DNA from: Semisulcospira habei
Taxonomy: Eukaryota; Mollusca; Gastropoda; Semisulcospiridae
DNA length: 64,000 bases
Reading direction: 5' to 3'
Assembly (NCBI GenBank): GCA_036245525.1
Contig: BTPG01000008.1
Location: 34,302,850 to 34,366,849, forward strand
Of this stretch, positions 21,508 through 32,099 are shown one piece after another. Position 1 is the first letter of the stretch, and every line of letters begins with the position of its first letter. The translations under genes were made by a program, and so were the position numbers. Under the pieces are notes generated by a model. The model worked only from the letters and a program-made list of their open reading frames with translations, did not search any database and was not told the DNA's origin.

Positions 21508-22070
21508 AGGCCCCGCCACACATGCCCGATTTTGAGGCCGATTCTTGAGCAGTTTCGAATGGCTGCTAGTTTTGACAGTGATGATGATGTGCTTGCATTA
21601 TCATCAGTCTTCTCACAAACCAGATAGGTGAGGCTAGCGCTGGAAGAATTGTACACAAACCAAGGGGAATCACAGCGCTGGACAGACAAACAGTTAGATC
21701 CCCTGCCCCCGCCTATCAGGCACCCAATCGCCAGCCCACAGAGAAATACGCAGGTATAGAACAAGACGATCATTTCCATCCTCTATCATCAGTCTTGCAT
21801 CATATTCAGGAAGAGGCGGGCGAAACATCGGCAACGAAGGTGGTACTGATCTTCCGCTATTTTCAAAATGAAACGACGTGCTTTGCGAGATGCGCTCTGA
21901 TTGGTTGAAGCTTACAATCGGGGCCGATTCAGATAGGAAAAATAGAGCAGGTTCTAGACACCCGATTCCCAGCCGATTGGGATCGGATCAGATATATGAC
22001 GTCATCCGATTGCAATTGGATCGGAATCGGCTTCAAAATCAGGGCACAACCGGCATGTGTGGCGGGGCCT
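21508..22070. mobile_element. PIF/Harbinger-like MITE (563 bp)
   Basis: Ends AGGCCCCGCCACACATGCC and GGCATGTGTGGCGGGGCCT are perfect inverted repeats. A TAA triplet flanks each side (21505-21507, 22071-22073); a 3-bp TWA duplication is typical of PIF/Harbinger. Several CCGATT motifs lie inside. No transposase. It sits within the 5.15-kb element and is therefore younger. Confidence 0.82.
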
Positions 22071-22249
22071 TAAGATAATACTACAACATATTGTGGATTT
22101 GGCAACTACAATCATACACACACACACACACACACACACACAAGATTATAGGAGGCAAGCTTTCTAAATAGGCTGATGACTAAAAATGAAAAAAAGTCGT
22201 TCAGCACTGAGAACCTGACTGGACTGCGATTTTAAATTTTCAGAGACTG

Positions 22250-22252
<3 letters not shown>

Positions 22253-22328
<76 letters not shown>
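22253..22328. repeat. (CA)n microsatellite
   Basis: About 38 CA units; a shorter tract precedes it at 22117-22142. Confidence 0.95.
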
Positions 22329-22330
<2 letters not shown>

Positions 22331-23056
22331 TCCATTATGAAACAAGTATGTTATTCACATGTTGTGACACAGAGTGATTGCTGCGCATCGTGCAGACAAC
22401 GGGAAGCCAGGCACAGCCCTTCTGACCTCCCTTGCCGCACTGCCCACTGAGAGCCGATGATCAGCAATCGCTTTCTCCTTCAGCCAAGTTTTCGTGAAAG
22501 AAACTAAGCGGGCATGGCCTCCAGCTGGAAACGTCTAAGTTCCGACTGCCTTTTCTTCGCCTTTAGAGTACTGCTGAATCAGTTTCATGCCAAATGAAAT
22601 GCAATAGCTGTGGTCAAAGGTGAAAATCGGATGTGTGTCGTAAACTGTAAACATCGATGCTGTGACTACTTCGCGATCAGACTACAAACATCCTACCAAC
22701 AGTTACGCTGGTATCGAAACAAACATGACTGCAAAAATGTAACCATTTTGAAACTATCACAGGCTGCAACTGTTGTGTTTAGGCATTGAACTGATGCGAC
22801 AACTGGAGTCACTTGACGATTTCTCCGAGATCGTATTTTTGTGTACATTTATACCCGTACTCATTTGGTCTGTGTACATTATGTACCTCAGCACAAATGG
22901 GTAGTGTACAAAAACCGTGTGTACAATTGACGTGTGTACATTTAACCCCCCTGCAGGGCGAGGTATACCAACTCAGCCTCAGTATGATATGGGGTAAAAC
23001 ACAATCTGCATTCACTGGCAGTGAAGGGATGAAATATTAGAGACAAGAATACTGAC

Positions 23057-23293
23057 CTTCAAGGACCACCAACTCCGCAGCAGAAAGGATGGAACCGTTG
23101 AGATTGGCAGCAAGGGCCGAGTATTGCCCAGAGTGTTTCTTGGTGACGGAGGTGAGGGTGAGAGTGCTTGTGTCCCCTTCATTGGTCACCTGCACTGTCT
23201 CAGACTCCTTGATGGTGGCGCCATCTTTCAGCCATTTCACGCCAGGGAAAGGGGTTCCACCAACAGTGCACTCAAACTTGACAGTGCCACCCT
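23057..23293 (-). CDS. unc-89: X9: most of Ig domain 1
   Basis: A 237-nt exon, phase 1-1, acceptor CTGCTGTCTGTTTCAG, donor GTCAGT. It continues the Ig begun in X8: EGGTVKFECTVGGTPFPG, then VKWLKDGATIKESETVQV and TSVTKKHSGQYSALAANL. Strand F reads QYSALAAN, so the second disulphide Cys is missing where DxGxYxC is expected. Many intracellular Ig domains dispense with the disulphide. X8 supplies the A strand. Confidence 0.84.
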
Positions 23294-23316
23294 CTGAAAC
23301 AGACAGCAGTGGTGTA

Positions 23317-23540
23317 TTAACCCATATCATACTGAGGCTAAAAGCTTCAAATTTGTACACTGCCATACACAAGCTATACTATAGTACTTACAGATAAGGA
23401 TATAGACCAATGGCTTTAGTTCAAGGGTGGTGCCAGAATAGCTTGGCGCCTAGAGGTGCCAAGCTATTCTGGCACTACACTTGAACTATTTTAGTCAAAC
23501 TTATTTCACACACTGGTGTCTTCCGAATGATAAGGGTTAA
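23317..23540. repeat. Family-D TTAA element, 23 bp upstream of the X9 acceptor
   Basis: TTAACCCATATCATACTGAG to GAATGATAAGGGTTAA, minus orientation, with a hairpin centred on GGCGCCTAGAGGTGCC. Only 23 bp of other sequence separate it from the X9 acceptor, so the usual branch-point region lies within or next to the element. Confidence 0.87.
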
Positions 23541-23793
23541 TCCATTCAGCCCCCCCCCCCCCACCCCACCCCACCCTACTCCCCACCCCCCATGCACTAC
23601 AGCAGGAGATGATGCAACCATGATAATTCAAGGGTAGTGCCAGATTAGCTTGGCGCCTAGTGGCGCCAAGCTAATCTGGCACTACCCTTGAATTATTGTT
23701 GTCAAGTAATCTCCTGCAACTAGTTCATAGTTGTGAGGTGACACATCCCACATTTAGGAAATGTAGCTGTTGTGTATTAGCTTGGAGCCTGAT
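23537..23793. repeat. Family-A element sharing a TTAA with the D element (left copy)
   Basis: TTAATCCATTCAGCCCC then a C-rich run, the A hairpin (GTGCCAGATTAGCTTGGCGCC / GGCGCCAAGCTAATCTGGCA), and TTAGGAAATGTAGCTGTTG. It shares its left TTAA with the right end of the D element and stops at the LINE. The stretch 23459-23793 is repeated at 26108-26406. Confidence 0.8.
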
Positions 23794-26107
23794 CTTCTTC
23801 TTCTTCTCGAACGCCGTCACACTTGGAGTTTGGCTCTCAAAATGAAATCACAGGCCCGTACAGTTTCTCTTGTAGAGTGGCGGGCTTTGGCCATATCTCC
23901 TCCCTCAGCAGCTGGTGGTTCCCACAGTCCTGGAGGATGTGCTCTGTGGTCTGCTCTGCTTCTCCAAAATAGCACAGGGGAGATGGAAGGAGGTGGAAGC
24001 GTCTGTGCAGGTGGAAATTGAGTCACAGTAGATGCCACAGTGTGAAGGGATCCACTGCAGCACCAGTCTAGTGCACTTGATGTTTTGCAGTGCCTCTTGT
24101 AGACGTGGCAGTTTGCTTGCTGTCGCTGCCTCAAGGACAGACATAGCATCAGTCAGGAAGACAATCTGGGCATCAGGGTCTGCAGTGCCACTAAGGGTGT
24201 TTGCAGCTCGAACCAGGGCTTCCACCTCAGCTCTGTAATTAATTGTGCAGTGAAGGCATGTTGGTACTGCCTCTGCCTGCCATTTTCCGTTTGGGTACTG
24301 AATGTACACCCCAGCCCCTCCATTCTGAACTGCATCTGTGGCTGATCCATCGGTGTATGCTTCATGGGGATACTTTTCTTCAAGCATGGCCAGTGTCAGG
24401 GCTTTCTTGCTCACAGTGCTGTGCTCATCTTTGGTACCGTAGAAGAGATGGTAATGTTTTCTGACTTAATTTCCCAGGGTGGAAGGTCACTAGCAGATTT
24501 CAGAGCCTCTACCTGCGCAGGGAGTTTTGCCTGGTGTTTTCTCTGCAGTGCTCTCGCCTCCTTCACAAAGCTTGATCTTTTCAGTCTCCCTGAGGTTGGT
24601 TGTTTCATCCTGGCGTTCATAGTTTTTGGAAGACTTGACCTTTGTGGACTGTATCAAGGCTTTGCAATCTCTTCTTATGCGCAGGGGTGGGATGCCTGTT
24701 GTCTCTTCCGTCTTTTCAATTGGTGTGGATCTCATTGCGCCTGTGATGATATGCAGAGCCTGGTTCTGAACTCTGTCAATGGTCTGCTGGTGTGACTGGG
24801 CTGCCGTCAACCATGCATTGGATCCGTACTCAAGGTGTGGTCTCACTTTGCCTTGATATACATTTTTGAGGATCTTTTCATTGGCTCCCCATTGTGTTCC
24901 AGCCAGCTTCCTCATGATGTTCAGCTTTCTTCTAGCTTTCACTTCTGCGTTCCAGATGTGTGGCTTCCACGTCAGCCTCTTCTCAAGGGTGACTCCCAGG
25001 TATGTCTGTTGGTCTTCATACCCCAGTGGGGTGTTGCCCAGTGTTAGGTTGCCAGCCTTTGCTTTGTTGGAGAGAGAGAAGAGTGTGGCTGATGATTTCT
25101 CTGTGTTGATGGTCACACACCAGTTGTTGGTCCAGTCTGTCAGCCTGTCCAGAGCTAGCTGCATCCTGTACGTAGCAGTTGTTGCATACTCTTCTGTGCA
25201 CCAGAGTACCAGGTCATCTGCGTACAGGGCTGCGTGGTTTCCTTTTGGTAGCTCTGGCACAAGGTCGTTGATGAAGAGTATGAACAGGGTTGGTGACAGG
25301 ACTCCCCCCTGTGGCACCCCCTGACGCAGCAGCACTTTTTGGCTACAGTACCCATCCACTGTCACATGGGCTCTGCGATTGTGCAGGTATGACTTGGTCC
25401 ACCGGTACATGTTCCCTTGGATGCCACTGTGAAGGAGTTTCACAAGGAGACCATCCTTCCACACCTTGTCGAAAGCCTTCTGTAGGTCAATGAAGGCAGC
25501 TAATGTCACCTTCTGATCTTGAAAGGCATCTTCTACGACCTGTGCAAGGTGTGTTGTCTGGTCTTCTGTACTCTTGTAGTTTGTGAAGCAGCCGGCTTGC
25601 TCTGGCACGATAATGCTCTCGGAGTCCAGGTACCACTGCAGGCACTTGTTGTTGATGATGCGCTGATGATGGTCTTGCACACACAACTTGTCAGGCTGAT
25701 GGGGCGATAACTCAGGGCTTTGGACTTATTCTTCCCTTTCTTTAAAATTGGGATCATCCTGGCTTCCTTCCAGCACTGGGGTACCTGTCCTCCTCTCCAG
25801 CTGTGGTTAAAGATGTCCAGTAGCTTCATTAAGGCAGTGTTGCCAAGGTGTTGTAACATCTCGTTTGAGATTCTGTCTGGACCTGGAGATTTTTTCTTTT
25901 TCAACTGTTTGATGGCCATCTTTAGTTCTGGAAGGGTGATGTCCTTCTTCATTGCATCATGGATCTTTGCATCTCTTGTTCTCTCTCTTTCTTCCTGTCT
26001 GATTTCTTTCTCAAGCATTCGTGGGACAGTGATGTTACTTTCTTTCGCATAGATCTGTGCGAACATGTTTACAGCTTTCCTACCAGTCAGTACTATCCCT
26101 TCTTCTT
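23794..26107 (-). mobile_element. 5'-truncated LINE with RT and RNase H, flanked by a ~300-bp direct repeat
   Basis: Minus-strand LINE; the 3' end is an AGAAGAAGAAG-type tail at 23794. No endonuclease is present. Flanks 23459-23793 and 26108-26406 carry the same D/A MITE sequence in the same orientation, both starting CCAAGCTATTCTGGCACTA and ending AGCTTGGMGCCTGAT. Either the target duplication was exceptionally long, or the LINE entered a tandem duplication. Confidence 0.82.
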
Positions 26108-26111
26108 CCAA
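23905..26111 (-). pseudogene. Frameshifted RT-RNase H polyprotein of the LINE
   Basis: Transcript order: 25683-26111 encodes the RT start (KKKKSPGPDRISNEMLQH, then SYRPISLTSCVCKTI). A frameshift near 25685 leads to 24490-25686 (AFIDLQKAFDKVWKDGLL, RQGVPQGGVLSPTLFI and catalytic AALYADDLVLW). Another shift near 24500 leads to the RNase H part, 23905-24414 (EAYTDGSATDAVQNGGAG, NYRAEVEALV, FLTDAMSVLEA and LQWIPSHCG), which ends before its last helix. RT plus RNase H places it with I/ingi/LOA-type LINEs. At least two frame breaks and a missing 5' end make it dead. Confidence 0.85.
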
Positions 26112-26516
26112 GCTATTCTGGCACTAGTTTAACTATTTTAGTCAAACTTATTTCACTGGTGTATTCCGAATGATAAGGGTTAATCCATTCAGCCCCCCCC
26201 CACCATGCACTACAGCAGGAGATGATGCAACCATGATAATTCAAGGGTAGTGCCAGATTAGCTTGGCGCCTGTTGGTGCCAAGCTAATCTGGCACTACCT
26301 TTGAATTATTGTTGTCAAGTAATCTCCTGCAACTAGTTCATAGTTGTGAGGTGACACATCCCACATTTAGGAAATGTAGCTGTTGCGTATTAGCTTGGCG
26401 CCTGATGGCACTACCCTTGAATTATTGTTGTCAAGTAATCTCCTGCAACTAGTTCATAGTTGTGACGTGACACATCTAACATTTAGAAAATGTAGCTGTA
26501 GTGTTAAATGGGTTAA
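26108..26516. repeat. Right copy of the duplicated D/A region plus a partial third A tail
   Basis: 26108-26406 repeats 23459-23793 with small differences (shorter C run, ACACAC loss). From 26408 a further A tail (GGCACTACCCTTGAATTATT, AACTAGTTCATAGTTGTGAC) repeats that just before it and ends GTTAAATGGGTTAA (26513-26516). Confidence 0.82.
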
Positions 26517-27060
26517 GCACACCACCAAACACAGCTAAAGCAGTAGTAACATAATAGAATTATATCAGAGTTTACAATTTCTTCAAATTCCAGCCTATCT
26601 GCTGGTGACTCAATGTTTACATGGCTCCCACCCAAATCCAGACAAATATTTGTGAAACAGGATATCATCTGATAAATGGCATGGCTTTGGATAATAGCAA
26701 AAAAATAAGTAAACTGACCTGACTGGGAAAAAAAAAAGGGGGGGGGGGGGGGGCTCTGGCTTGCAGTTATCAGAAAATAGTGTGTGTGGGGGTGGGGGTG
26801 GGTGGTGGTTGGTGTCTACATCAGGCAGAACTTACAAACATAGATATCATCAGCAACACTTTCACTTCAAGTCTCACCAAGGGATGGGTAGATCAACTAT
26901 GATTGATCTCCCCAGTAGCAAAATGTCATCAGGACCGCGACGGCCATCATGAGCCCGAGGACCTTTGCTTATTGAGCTATTGATGGATTGACTGTGATAT
27001 ATATCTGAACACCTTAATTAGTACCTATTAAGCAATAAGCTAATTGATAAGGCACTCGTC
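26517..27060. other. Intron stretch without a gene
   Basis: AT-rich sequence with a poly(A)-poly(G) run at about 26729-26753 and GTGGGGGTGG repeats. No supported coding or repeat family. Confidence 0.5.
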
Positions 27061-27260
27061 ACAACTGTTCCTTGGCCCTGAAGCACTACACCAGGAGATG
27101 GATCGACCATGATAATTTAAGGATAGTGTTGGATTAGCTTGGCACCAAGCTAATCTGGCACTACCCTTTAACTTTCATGGTAAACCCATCTCTTGCAACT
27201 GGTACATAGTCGTTAGGTCACACCTTCACAATTTATGCGGCCTTGGCATCAAATGGGTTT
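27060..27260. repeat. Degenerate family-A element
   Basis: A stem from GATGGATCGACCATGATAAT to ACTTTCATGGTAAACCCATC around AGCTTGGCACCAAGCT; right end ATCAAATGGGTTTA has lost its TTAA. Confidence 0.7.
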
Positions 27261-27289
27261 ATTCGTGTTCCACACGTTACTTATACACA

Positions 27290-27291
27290 CT

Positions 27292-27360
<69 letters not shown>
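27290..27360. repeat. (AC)n microsatellite
   Basis: Over 30 AC units. Confidence 0.95.
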
Positions 27361-27362
<2 letters not shown>

Positions 27363-27712
27363 CACATAGAAATCTTAAAACAAATGGCAACGAAATGCAA
27401 TGGAGATATATATTCTACATTGTGAAATTCTGGAAGTGAACCAGTCAACCACACTGACACACACGCATGCACAGATAAGGGGTGGATGGGTGCGTCTTCT
27501 AGAAAGGCTTTCCAGGGAGGGGGCCAGATAACTGATGATGTAGCAGCTGTGCCAGAGATAATGTTCTAGCACGCGGCTATAAATAGATAAGTGCAACAGA
27601 CAGTAAGATTGAGTGGATGTGAAGGGTTGCAACTGCCAAGACTCCCAAGACAGAAAGTCCCAGAGCTAACCACGGATGATTCAAAATCCCTCAGTCTGAG
27701 CCAGGCTGTAAC

Positions 27713-27945
27713 CATCATTTGGCGAAAGCCAGTGTGTCCATTTTTTAGAAAAGCGAGACTTGATTTTTATTGTGTAACAATGACTAAAATCTCGCTTTCC
27801 TCAAAAACTGATGGACATACATTTTACTGGCTTTTGCCAAATCCGTGACGGCAAAACCGTGCAGCCCAACTTTGCAAGCAAGAGATACAACTTCTCACTA
27901 GCTCCTGCAGCTGCATGGCATCTTGAGAATCTGTGCCTCTTGCTG
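27713..27945. repeat. Long hairpin and a C-type hairpin
   Basis: 27713-27845: ATTTGGCGAAAGCCAGTGTG pairs with TTTTACTGGCTTTTGCCAAAT, and AAAGCGAGA with TCTCGCTTT, spanning ~130 bp. 27885-27945: a decayed C hairpin (CAAGAGATACAACTTCTCAC / TGAGAATCTGTGCCTCTTGC). Confidence 0.7.
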
Positions 27946-28729
27946 ATGTGGTTACAACTGCCAACTTGAGACTCCCAAGCCTGCGTGAGTTGTTCTGTTG
28001 AAGAATTAACCACAGAACAGCGTGGGGGTACCTAAATCAGTTTCAGGATGTAACTATGGAATGTATGGCCGTTCTTGGCCAGAAAGAGACCATTTCTCTA
28101 GAGCCCCTGTGGCCGTGAAACACTGACCTGCCTGGTGTTAAAACTGAGTAACTGACTCGTTACCTAGCGGGCTGTTTAGTAGCACACGTGAAGCTGACCA
28201 GTAAGTGTAGATCATCACCTGCCTTCTAACCGCAAACTCTTACCTAGTACGCAAAAGGTCATCGTGCCGACGTCTGCAGCAGTTGCCCCGCGCACGGCTA
28301 TGCGCGGGCCAACTCAGTGCTACCGATATCAGTCTGATAGCTTTTTGCGCACTGGGGCACTACAGGGCTGCCACTACCCGGCAGAACCAAATGAGAAACT
28401 TCCTTGGGGATGCGCTGGCTTCTATCAGTCATGTCAGTCTACATACGCACCACTGAGTAAAGCAGAATGACCTGCCTCACATTACTGATCCGCCACACAC
28501 TGAAAACCTGAGGTGTCTTTGTGGTCATTTAACGGTTACTTAGTCACATTATGTAATACTGTCTCTGTGGGATGTACTTCAAGTTACTGGAAAAAACTTG
28601 AAGAACCACTCAGTGTCATTCCCTAATGATCTAGCCAGGTCTGTCAGTTTTTCTGTAAGTTTCTGGAGCCTAGTAATCCCGGCGCTGAAAACCAAACACC
28701 TTCCCGAGATGCCTGGGTCAGTGAAAGGG

Positions 28730-29290
28730 CGATTAAACCGGCAATCACCGCCAATAAAACCAGCCCGCACTGATTCATCCTGACGGCCACACGAAACTGA
28801 TGATCAAGGAAAATAGAAGCCTACCGCTACCTGTGAAACCAATCACTGCCAATAAAACCAGACACCGTTTTTGTTTGACCCTTCCGGTTGGGCCACCCCG
28901 TACACACAATTGCCAGTGGTGGTCGGCATTGTATGGAAATCAAGCACCTAAAGCTACCTGTAACATCAATCTGCCAATAAGGCCTTCCACTATTTTTTAT
29001 AGCCGATCTGATCTCACCCCACACAAAACTGATTGTCATTTTATGGAATCACACCATCAGGCAGCTACATAGTTGCCAACAGTAAAACTGATCACTGTCA
29101 CTGTATAAAACCAACCACTCCGGCTATGCCTAATCCAGCCCACATAAACTGAATCGGTGACCATTTCATGGGAATCAAACACCTACAGGTACCTGCAAAA
29201 CCAATTATTGCCAATAAAACCCGCCACTATTTTCATTTCCGAGTCCCGCCCCACACAAATAGCCAGGTTAACGGTGCATTTAACTCTTGC
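28730..29290. repeat. Degenerate tandem repeat, ~95-125-bp period
   Basis: CCAATCACTGCCAATAAAACC-like blocks recur near 28745, 28840, 28965, 29088 and 29200. Each is followed by CCCCACACAAA-type and GGAATCAAACACCT-type blocks. About five units, well diverged. No frame. Confidence 0.65.
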
Positions 29291-29422
29291 CGGCACGGAC
29301 TGAACTGCTCTCCGAAGATCTTCCTGTTCTCCATGCGAAATGCCGGGACCAGGGCTGGATGCCAAGCGAATAAACATCAGCTGGTTTTTGCTCTACGTTA
29401 CCTCACACCGACCCCTAAATCT

Positions 29423-29488
29423 GCAAGAGGCATAGATTCTCATGGGCCCCTGCATTCGCAGGGGCTCATGAGAATCTATGCCTCTTGC
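29423..29488. repeat. Near-perfect family-C hairpin
   Basis: Arms GCAAGAGGCATAGATTCTCA and TGAGAATCTATGCCTCTTGC continue into GCCCCTGC / GCAGGGGC with a 4-base loop. One arm mismatch. A good reference for the C core. Confidence 0.9.
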
Positions 29489-29746
29489 TGTTAGGTATGT
29501 GCCTCAGTTTATCAACTCAGTTGCATCGCTGGCACTCTGAGGGAGAAAGAGATAAGAATTGAAGATTGCGATCGTTCACCGCACGATGACGCACACCCCA
29601 CTGCATAACTCTTTGGCAACCACAAAACAGTGTTTAGGTACACACAGGTATGGAGAGACGATATACTGCAATGCCGGAATCCTGGCAGTTTATATCACAC
29701 TTATTAGAGGTTTTTATTTCTCATTAAATTGTGTTTCTATTTAGCC

Positions 29747-29967
29747 ATAAACCTTTTCATTCTGATACACTAACGCTTGAAATAAATTTGACAATGATAG
29801 TTTAAGGGTGGTGCCAGAATAACTTGGCGCTTGAGGCGCCAAGCCGCTGGCATCATCCTGCTTGAACTAAAATGGTTGGTCTATCTCCTAATCTGTTATG
29901 TAGCCTTCATATGACAATAAGCAACACTTATAGCAGTGAAAGTCAGCCTCAGGATGTAATGGGTTAA
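29747..29967. repeat. Family-E element
   Basis: ATAAACCTTTTCATTCTGAT at the left (TTAA mutated) and CAGGATGTAATGGGTTAA at the right; hairpin with GTGCCAGAATAACTTGGCGC. Confidence 0.8.
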
Positions 29968-30538
29968 AGTTCCCTCAAAGAAAATGTCCCAAAGCAGTAT
30001 CAAGAGCAATTCTGTTGAGTTTATAAGATATAGGCTTACTAATCTACAGGGTGTTTTAAGTACAGTCTACTAATAACAATGTTGCATACAACAAAAGTCT
30101 GATATAGCAGCACTTTTTAAGACTGAAATTCGGACAGCACACTTTCTATGTAAATTAATTCGCTTATCACAAACTTCAGATGTAACAACAAGAAAAATTA
30201 CTTCTAAAGTTAACTGTGCATATGTGTACAGTCCTTGTAAAGACAAGGTTTGTTTTTGTTGTTGTTGTATGCTGGCATTCCTGGGCTTGTTCCCAGCATT
30301 GCAGTGCGGGGCATAGAATGAATCACTGTATCTGGGCTGTATGGCCTATGTGCACTGGCTTTTAGGTCGAAATGTTCATTTGTTTTGTTTTCTGTCATGT
30401 CAAGGTCATAAACTGGGACTGGCCAACCAAAGGCCGGAATAACATTCATTGTAAGGTCCATCTTCACAGTGTGTTCTACATAATTATATTGTTCTGGAAC
30501 AGTTCCATAGTCCTCCAGCTATGCGTCCCTCACATTCC

Positions 30539-30608
30539 ATCTGCAAAAGACATAGATTCTCCTGAGCTCCTGCAGGTGCAGGGGCTCGTGATAATCAATG
30601 CCTCTTGC
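30539..30608. repeat. Family-C hairpin
   Basis: CAAAAGACATAGATTCTCCT / TCGTGATAATCAATGCCTCT around GAGCTCCTGCAGGTGCAGGG. Confidence 0.75.
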
Positions 30609-30824
30609 AGGCGATGACTGCTTGGTTCTGGATGTCCCATAGAGGGAAGGATGATCATCATCCATGGGACTGCCGGCAAGGCTGGCCATTTATCTTTGGT
30701 GCCTGCATTCACTCACTCATGAAAGCAGATGTCACATTGACCATCATGCGCCAAGAAACATCCCTGGCCCTTCAGTCATAGAGCGATCCGCACTAGACTG
30801 ATATATACTGATGTGTGCTGGTGT

Positions 30825-30885
30825 GTGATTTTGGACCTTACGGCTGGAAGCCGTAAGGTCCAGAATCACAGACTAGCATGCAATC
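30825..30885. repeat. Hairpin
   Basis: TGTGATTTTGGACCTTACGG pairs with CCGTAAGGTCCAGAATCACA. Outer bases resemble the stem at 2880-2947. Confidence 0.8.
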
Positions 30886-31494
30886 TCAACATGTTGTAGC
30901 CTGGTTGATAAAAGAAAAGGTATAAAACCTGCTTCCCTCCTCTCTATACACTGATGTGGTAACAACTGCGTCATACCCACTGACGGCATACAAACAATGG
31001 CTACTTATCCCAAGGTAACAAAACAGACGGATCACTTCGCTTTGACACCCAGTACACACCTTGCGCTCATTTCTTGTCGCACCGACACACGAAACATTCA
31101 CAGAAAAATCCAGACAAGGCACACTGTGAAGGGCGAAGGGATCACCTCTTCATATAGCCAATATCCAGGTATGCCATCCTTCCCTCCTTGTTCTTCCCAA
31201 AGCCGAAACGCAGGCTTACCTGACAAGACACTTCACAGCATGCCAAAGGCAGAGGCATCACACCACTGGTGCATACCACCTGTGCAGGAGGAACACGACT
31301 CGACTAGCTGCTGCTGCTACAAGTTATCCGCAGTCAGTCCGAACCACAGCAGCAGCGGCAAGCAGTGATAACGCGGCAAGCAGAAGATAGGGCCAAATAT
31401 TTTTAAAATGAGTTGCAGTTCCTAGCTTCCACCTACCCAGCCCAACCCTTTAGCTCTACCCCATGAGAGGGACGGATAGGATCTATATCTGCAT
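30886..31494. other. Intron stretch without a gene
   Basis: No coding signal, known family or strong repeat seen across these ~600 bp. Confidence 0.5.
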
Positions 31495-32095
31495 GCAAGA
31501 GGTATAGATTCTCATGAGCCCCTGCGCAAGCAGAGGCGCATGAGGAATCTATGCCTCTTGCAGATGGCAGGAAATGATTAAAAGACGGTAAAAAGTTTCC
31601 AGCCACCCACCCACCACCTAGCTCCAAAATAACTCCACCCAATCTAGCACCCTTACCGGCGCTGGCCTCTATCAAAAGCTTGGAGCTAAAATCTCTGGCT
31701 CTGTGCCAGAACAAGCCGGCTACTGGAAAGCAGAAGGAAAGAACCATCCTTTTCACATCCAAAATCAATTGGAACAGTTATCCCAGTACAGGTAAAGGAA
31801 GATGGTAAACCCACTGAACCTCAAGGCAGCAATTCCCAAATTTTGGAGATGTCACCTTTCGACCATGCACCAGTTGCAGGAGACGGATCGACCATGGTAA
31901 TTCAAGGGTAGTGTCCGATTAGCTTGGCGCCAAGCGGCTAATCTGGCACTACCCTAGAATTATCATGATCGTTTCATTTCCCGCTGTGTGCGTCGGGGCC
32001 AAATGGGCTAAAAATAAAGTGTCTGATTAGCTTGACGCTCGCGCTCGTCTAGGTGCCAAGTTGATCAGATACTATCCTTCAGCTATCACGGTTTC
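31495..32095. repeat. C hairpin, A element and A-like hairpin in series
   Basis: 31495-31562 C hairpin (AAGAGGTATAGATTCTCATG / ATGAGGAATCTATGCCTCTT). 31795-32020 decayed family A (TAAACCCACTGAACCTCAAG to GGGCCAAATGGGCTAA). 32020-32095 a separate stem (TGTCTGATTAGCTTGACGC / GGTGCCAAGTTGATCAGATA). Confidence 0.65.
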
Positions 32096-32099
32096 TCAG

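Larger units (their letters stand above)
17825..22978. mobile_element. 5.15-kb element with long terminal inverted repeats and a 10-bp target duplication
   Basis: TCAGTATGAT flanks both ends (17815-17824 and 22979-22988); this is unique family-D sequence, so it is a target duplication. The ends are inverted for about 145 bp: GGCCGAGTTGGTATATCTCG on the left, and CGAGGTATACCAACTCAGCC on the right. Both contain TGTACACACGG and TTTTGTACACTACCCAT blocks. A 9-11-bp duplication plus long inverted repeats is typical of Mutator-like elements (inference). I found no transposase frame, so it looks non-autonomous. The interior carries (GT)n at 18967-19038, (TAA)n near 18557 and a nested Harbinger-like MITE. 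Confidence 0.8.

Noticed and set aside
21878..22078. 66-codon plus-strand frame in the Harbinger-like MITE
   Set aside because: Lies across the terminal inverted repeat; no transposase motif.
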